Shown here in pieces: positions 61,305-64,000 of a DNA stretch of 64,000 bases. The stretch is from JACDAS01 sp046262415. Lineage in GTDB: Bacteria; Actinomycetota; Thermoleophilia; Gaiellales; Gaiellaceae. The translations under genes and the position numbers were made by a program. The first letter of the stretch is position 1; every line of letters starts with the position of its first letter. The notes under the pieces are model-generated. The model was not told the DNA's origin. It did no database searches and was given only the letters and a program-made list of their open reading frames with translations. The stretch is taken from positions 66,770-130,769 of the forward strand of contig JBHEMU010000146.1 in assembly GCA_046262415.1 (NCBI GenBank), read 5' to 3'.

Positions 61305-61460
61305 TCAGGTGCCGGGCCCGAGCCGGCAGGGGCGGCAGACGTTCTCGCTGATCCCGAAGGCATCCCGGCGCGGAATCGACTCGCTGCACCGCCGGCACGA
61401 CCCCCTCCGATCCGAGGCCCGCCATCGCCCGCAGCACCTTCCATGTCGTCGCCGAGCCAT
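61305..61460 (-). CDS. Possible small double-CxxC zinc-ribbon protein
   Basis: 51 residues. It begins MARRRHGRCCGRWRASD and has SCRRCSESIPRRDAFGISENVCRPC, two CxxC pairs spaced as in zinc ribbons, then a short tail. Start ATG 61460 has only a weak AGGA ribosome site. It is 40 bp upstream of the MMPL gene on the same strand. Low complexity means it could be chance, but the paired CxxC is unusual. Confidence 0.4.
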   Translation of the reverse strand: MARRRHGRCCGRWRASDRRGSCRRCSESIPRRDAFGISENVCRPCRLGPGT

Positions 61461-61552
61461 CGTCGACGCCGTCCTGCCGGCGTTCGCCCCGGCCGGCCTC
61501 CGGGAACCGCCGGTCAGGGCTGCAGGAGCACCTTGACGAACCCGTCCTCCTT

Positions 61553-62110
61553 TCACGTACTCCTCCGGCGAAGCCTGGTGAGGGCGAGCCTGTACGCCTT
61601 CCGCGTCAGGTACTTGTTCTTGAAGCCGTGTTCCCGTCGGCGAGCACGCTGGATCGCCTCGAGCGCGCGACCATCGCCTACCTTGGAGAGCGCCACCAAC
61701 GCCCCGGTTCTCACCTTCCACTCCGGATCGTCCAGAGAGTCGATTAGCAGCGAAACGATGTCGTGGCCTTCGAGACGTCCCGAGGCACTCAGGTTGGCGA
61801 TCGCGTCGATCGCCCAGCTGCGAACCGAAGGGTGTGAATCCTGCTCGGCCAGCTCGAGAAGGCGCTCGCCCGCCTGCTCTGCTCCGAGCCTGTCCAACGA
61901 CATGACCGCCACCATGCGAGCCCCCCAATCGGCCGCATCGAGCATCCTGATCAGGCCGGGTATCGCCGCCGTCTCGCCGACCCGGGCGAGCCACCTGGCC
62001 GCGATCGTTCGAGCGGACGGATCGGTCAGCGCCCCGATCATCACCCCCCTGTCGCCGCGCCGACGTGCGTCGAGGACCGCCGCCAGGTACTGCCGCTCGT
62101 CGGGTTCCAT
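61553..62110 (-). CDS. HEAT-repeat protein
   Basis: 185 residues of helical repeats: GALTDPSARTIAARWLARVG, AAIPGLIRMLDAADWGARMVAVMSLDRLG, LLELAEQDSHPSVRSWAIDAIANL and SLLIDSLDDPEWKVRTGALVALSKVG are four HEAT units, then a basic C-terminus. Probably a scaffold or phycobilisome-lyase-type repeat protein of unknown partner. ATG 62110 follows TACCGT by 7 nt. Confidence 0.8.
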   Translation of the reverse strand: MEPDERQYLAAVLDARRRGDRGVMIGALTDPSARTIAARWLARVGETAAIPGLIRMLDAADWGARMVAVMSLDRLGAEQAGERLLELAEQDSHPSVRSWAIDAIANLSASGRLEGHDIVSLLIDSLDDPEWKVRTGALVALSKVGDGRALEAIQRARRREHGFKNKYLTRKAYRLALTRLRRRST

Positions 62111-62117
62111 GGGCGTC

Positions 62118-62123
62118 ACGGTA
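62118..62123 (-). promoter_or_regulatory. Probable -10 box (TACCGT) of the HEAT gene
   Basis: Seven nt before ATG 62110 on the minus strand, in a 152-bp gap. Confidence 0.45.
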
Positions 62124-62262
62124 ATCGGCGCGGGGAACAGTGAGTGAGACGTCTCGCGCTCTGATTGAGCAAAGGCGGCCGGGGCGATCGGTCGTCCTCG
62201 CTGCGGGCGAACTGCTCGTGGCGGTGCTCGCGGGCGGCTTCGCTGCGAGGCGACGGCCGCCC

Positions 62263-62898
62263 CTACACGACGACCCGGTAGACGGCGAAGGCCTCCGCGT
62301 ACTCGCGCCCCACGTTGATGCCGTTCGTCCGCGCCAGGTTCCAGATGTACTCCGCGTCGGCGTACTTGCGGTGCTGCTGCGACGCGTACTTGGAGAGCGC
62401 GGAGGCCTTGCGCTCGATGTGTCCCCGCTCGAGCGACACGTAGGCCTGGTAGTCGAAGTTGAAGTTGTTCCACGGAATCTCGTAGCCGAGGATCGTCGTC
62501 CGCTTGAAGGCGCGCAGGCCCTCGGCGGCGACGACCTGGTGGTCCTGGTGGATGTCGTGGACCGACGGCTGGAAGACGGCGTCGGGCTGCCAGTCGTCCC
62601 AGAGCTCGATCAGCAGCTCGAGGATGTCCTGCCTGCGCTCCGGGAACGTCCGCACCTCGAAGTCGTGCACGGTCAGCTGCGCCTCGGGGATGCCGAGCTC
62701 GGTCGTGGCCTCGCGAACCTCCCGCGCCAGCGTGTCGGGAGGGAATCCCTCCGGCAGGGACTTGGTCGCGATCGAGAAGGCGACGTAGCGCACCTCGGCG
62801 CCCGCGTCGACGAGCCTCGCCATCGTGCCGCCGCAGCCGAACTCGCCGTCGTCTGTGTGCGGGGCGAGCACGAGCACGCGTCTCCAGGCGCCGAACAC
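62263..62898 (-). CDS. PIG-L/LmbE-family N-deacetylase
   Basis: 211 residues. VLVLAPHTDDGEFGCGGTMARL is the zinc-binding APHxDD motif with catalytic Asp; SVHDIHQDHQVVAAEGLRAF supplies the HxDH ligands. LGYEIPWNNFNFDYQAYVSLE follows. Such enzymes remove acetyl from GlcNAc-type substrates in mycothiol, GPI or lipid sugar synthesis; which one is unknown. It starts at GTG next to a shared divergent promoter region. Confidence 0.88.
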   Translation of the reverse strand: MFGAWRRVLVLAPHTDDGEFGCGGTMARLVDAGAEVRYVAFSIATKSLPEGFPPDTLAREVREATTELGIPEAQLTVHDFEVRTFPERRQDILELLIELWDDWQPDAVFQPSVHDIHQDHQVVAAEGLRAFKRTTILGYEIPWNNFNFDYQAYVSLERGHIERKASALSKYASQQHRKYADAEYIWNLARTNGINVGREYAEAFAVYRVVV

Positions 62899-62906
62899 GG
62901 CAGCGA

Positions 62907-62940
62907 TTATCCCCGCAGGGGTGACGGGACTCGGGGATAA
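62907..62940. promoter_or_regulatory. Inverted repeat covering two divergent -10 boxes
   Basis: TTATCCCC and GGGGATAA, 8-bp arms 18 bp apart. The left arm holds GATAAT (minus strand, 7 nt before GTG 62898) and the right arm overlaps TAACCT (plus, 8 nt before GTG 62952). A dimeric regulator bound here would control both genes. Confidence 0.5.
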
Positions 62941-62951
62941 CCTGGGCGGCG

Positions 62952-64000
62952 GTGGTCAAGCGCACGCTCCCCGCCCTCGCTGCGCTCTTCCTCGCCGGGG
63001 CCGGGCTCGCGGCGGCCTGGGCGTGGACGCACCGCGCGGAGCCGCGGACCGAGACGATGAGAGGCTCCTCCACGCGCGAGTTCGTGACCACCACCACCCG
63101 GACGAAACCGGAGAAGCCGCGGCCCAAGCCGGTGCCGAAGCCGGTCGCCCGCACGGTGCCCTGGCCGACCTACGGCTTCGACTCCGCTCGCAGCCACGTC
63201 GCCGGCTTCGACCACCGCCCGCCCTTCCGGCGCGTCTGGCTCGTCGAGACCGGGAACCTGCTCGAGTTCCCGCCCGCGGTCGGGTACGGAAAGGTCTACG
63301 TCTCGCAGGTGAAGGGCCGCTTCCTCGCGATCGACGCGAAGACCGGCAAGATCGCCTGGGAGCACGACTTCAAGCACTGCGAGGCCTCGAGCCCGGCGCT
63401 CTGGCGCGGGATCGTCTACCAGACCTACATGCAGGCGCTCCCATGCGACCGCGGTGACCGCAGCCAGCGGGGTTTCCTCGTCGCGATGGACGCCGAGAGC
63501 GGCAAGATCCTCTGGCGCTTCGACGCGGGAGCGATCGAGTCGTCGCCCCTGATCGTGCGCGGCACGGTCTACTTCGGCTCCTGGGACCACCACGTCTACG
63601 CGCTCAACGCGCGCACGAAGACGCTGCGCTGGCGCTTCGAGGCCGACGACGAGGTGAACACTTCGGTCGCCTACTCGGATGGCGCCGTCTTCTTCGCCAC
63701 CGACGCGGGCAGTGTCTACTCCCTCGACGCCCGCACCGGCCGGCTCCGCTGGGAGCGCCACGACGGCAGCGAGTACTTCTACGCGACGCCCACGGTCGCC
63801 TACGGGCGCGTCTTCATCGGCAACACGAACGGAGCCGTCTACGCCTACGGCGCCCGAACCGGCGACCTGCTGTGGGTCGCGCACGCCGGCACGTACGTCT
63901 ACACGGCGGCGGCCGTCTGGAACCGCACGGTGTACGTCGGCTCCTACGACGGCGGCTTCTACGCGTTCGACGCCGCCACGGGCGACCAGAAGTGGCGGTT
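62952..64000 (+). CDS. PQQ-type beta-propeller protein, N-terminal part (runs off window)
   Basis: Open from GTG 62952 to the window end (349 codons, no stop). A signal anchor (PALAALFLAGAGLAAAWAWT) precedes a Thr/Lys/Pro-rich linker (TTTTRTKPEKPRPKPVPKP), then repeated blades with the PQQ pattern, e.g. VYVSQVKGRFLAIDAKTGKI, FLVAMDAESGKILWRFD, VYALNARTKTLRW, SVYSLDARTGRLRW, and AVYAYGARTGDLLW. Probably an envelope protein; enzymatic PQQ-binding residues cannot be judged from this part. Leaderless after TAACCT. Confidence 0.87.
   Translation, partial: MVKRTLPALAALFLAGAGLAAAWAWTHRAEPRTETMRGSSTREFVTTTTRTKPEKPRPKPVPKPVARTVPWPTYGFDSARSHVAGFDHRPPFRRVWLVETGNLLEFPPAVGYGKVYVSQVKGRFLAIDAKTGKIAWEHDFKHCEASSPALWRGIVYQTYMQALPCDRGDRSQRGFLVAMDAESGKILWRFDAGAIESSPLIVRGTVYFGSWDHHVYALNARTKTLRWRFEADDEVNTSVAYSDGAVFFATDAGSVYSLDARTGRLRWERHDGSEYFYATPTVAYGRVFIGNTNGAVYAYGARTGDLLWVAHAGTYVYTAAAVWNRTVYVGSYDGGFYAFDAATGDQKWR

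Noticed and set aside
62111..62262. A gene in the 152-bp gap beside the PIG-L gene
   Set aside because: Short frames only, without ribosome site or recognisable motif.
1..64000. tRNA, rRNA, insertion sequences, integrase, phage or defence genes
   Set aside because: I looked through the intergenic stretches and reading frames and saw no cloverleaf, transposase motif or defence-system gene I could support.

Overview
The window is GC-rich, densely coded bacterial DNA. GTG and TTG starts are frequent, ATGA/GTGA/TTGA start-stop overlaps are frequent, and there are no tRNAs, rRNAs, transposases, integrases or CRISPR arrays that I can see. Gene content (NeuBCA-type nonulosonate genes, Wzm/Wzt exporter, PIG-L, subtilisin-inhibitor-like and MmcQ proteins) and the promoter style (a TANNNT box 6-9 nt before the start codon, i.e. 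probable leaderless mRNAs) suggest a high-GC actinobacterium, perhaps of the Thermoleophilia. That placement is inference.

Most of it (about 1-10 kb, 18-32 kb and 33-56 kb) is a surface-glycan island. Left block, 1-10010, all +: three glycosyltransferases, a CDP-paratose-2-epimerase-like SDR, an ABC glycan exporter (Wzm, Wzt), a UDP-sulfoquinovose synthase homologue, NeuA, a 2-hydroxyacid dehydrogenase and NeuB, mostly start-stop coupled. A minus-strand efflux block (10034-17187: ABM-fold protein, two large RND permeases, one miniature adaptor; the promoter-proximal RND is frameshifted) separates these from NeuC at 18067. Next come a KpsS-like capsule protein, asparagine synthase, two methyltransferases, four glycosyltransferases on the minus strand and a tandem double glycosyltransferase.

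33-42 kb holds a FabG/PhaB-like SDR, a NodU carbamoyltransferase, a Wzx-like flippase, then a coupled minus-strand run (GT4, methyltransferase, polytopic membrane protein, GT2, LPG-synthase-like membrane protein, DegT aminotransferase, ATP-grasp enzyme, 4,6-dehydratase-like SDR, DPM1-like GT2). 47-49 kb has a second DegT/SDR pair. 49.2-56.4 kb, +, has a secreted SSI-like protein, two more ATP-grasp enzymes around a polysaccharide-deacetylase-like protein, a GT4, an RmlD-like reductase, a lipoprotein and a second Wzx-like flippase. The island therefore encodes nucleotide-sugar synthesis, glycan assembly, decoration (methyl, carbamoyl, perhaps aminoacyl and sulfonate) and both ABC- and flippase-type export.

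56.4-64 kb is ordinary: DUF5925-like AAA ATPase, VOC protein, a frameshifted phosphotransferase, an MMPL exporter, a tiny double-CxxC ORF, a HEAT-repeat protein, a PIG-L deacetylase and the start of a PQQ-type beta-propeller that runs off the end.

Non-coding points: an approximately 97-bp two-hairpin repeat family (22.7 kb, tandem at 24.5 kb, diverged copy at 1.6 kb with a compensatory base pair), a second short palindromic element present between genes (24.47 kb) and inside a glycosyltransferase gene (26.27 kb), a 30-bp perfect palindrome at 17.33 kb over a decayed dienelactone-hydrolase fragment, and a consistent leaderless-promoter pattern that decides several starts.
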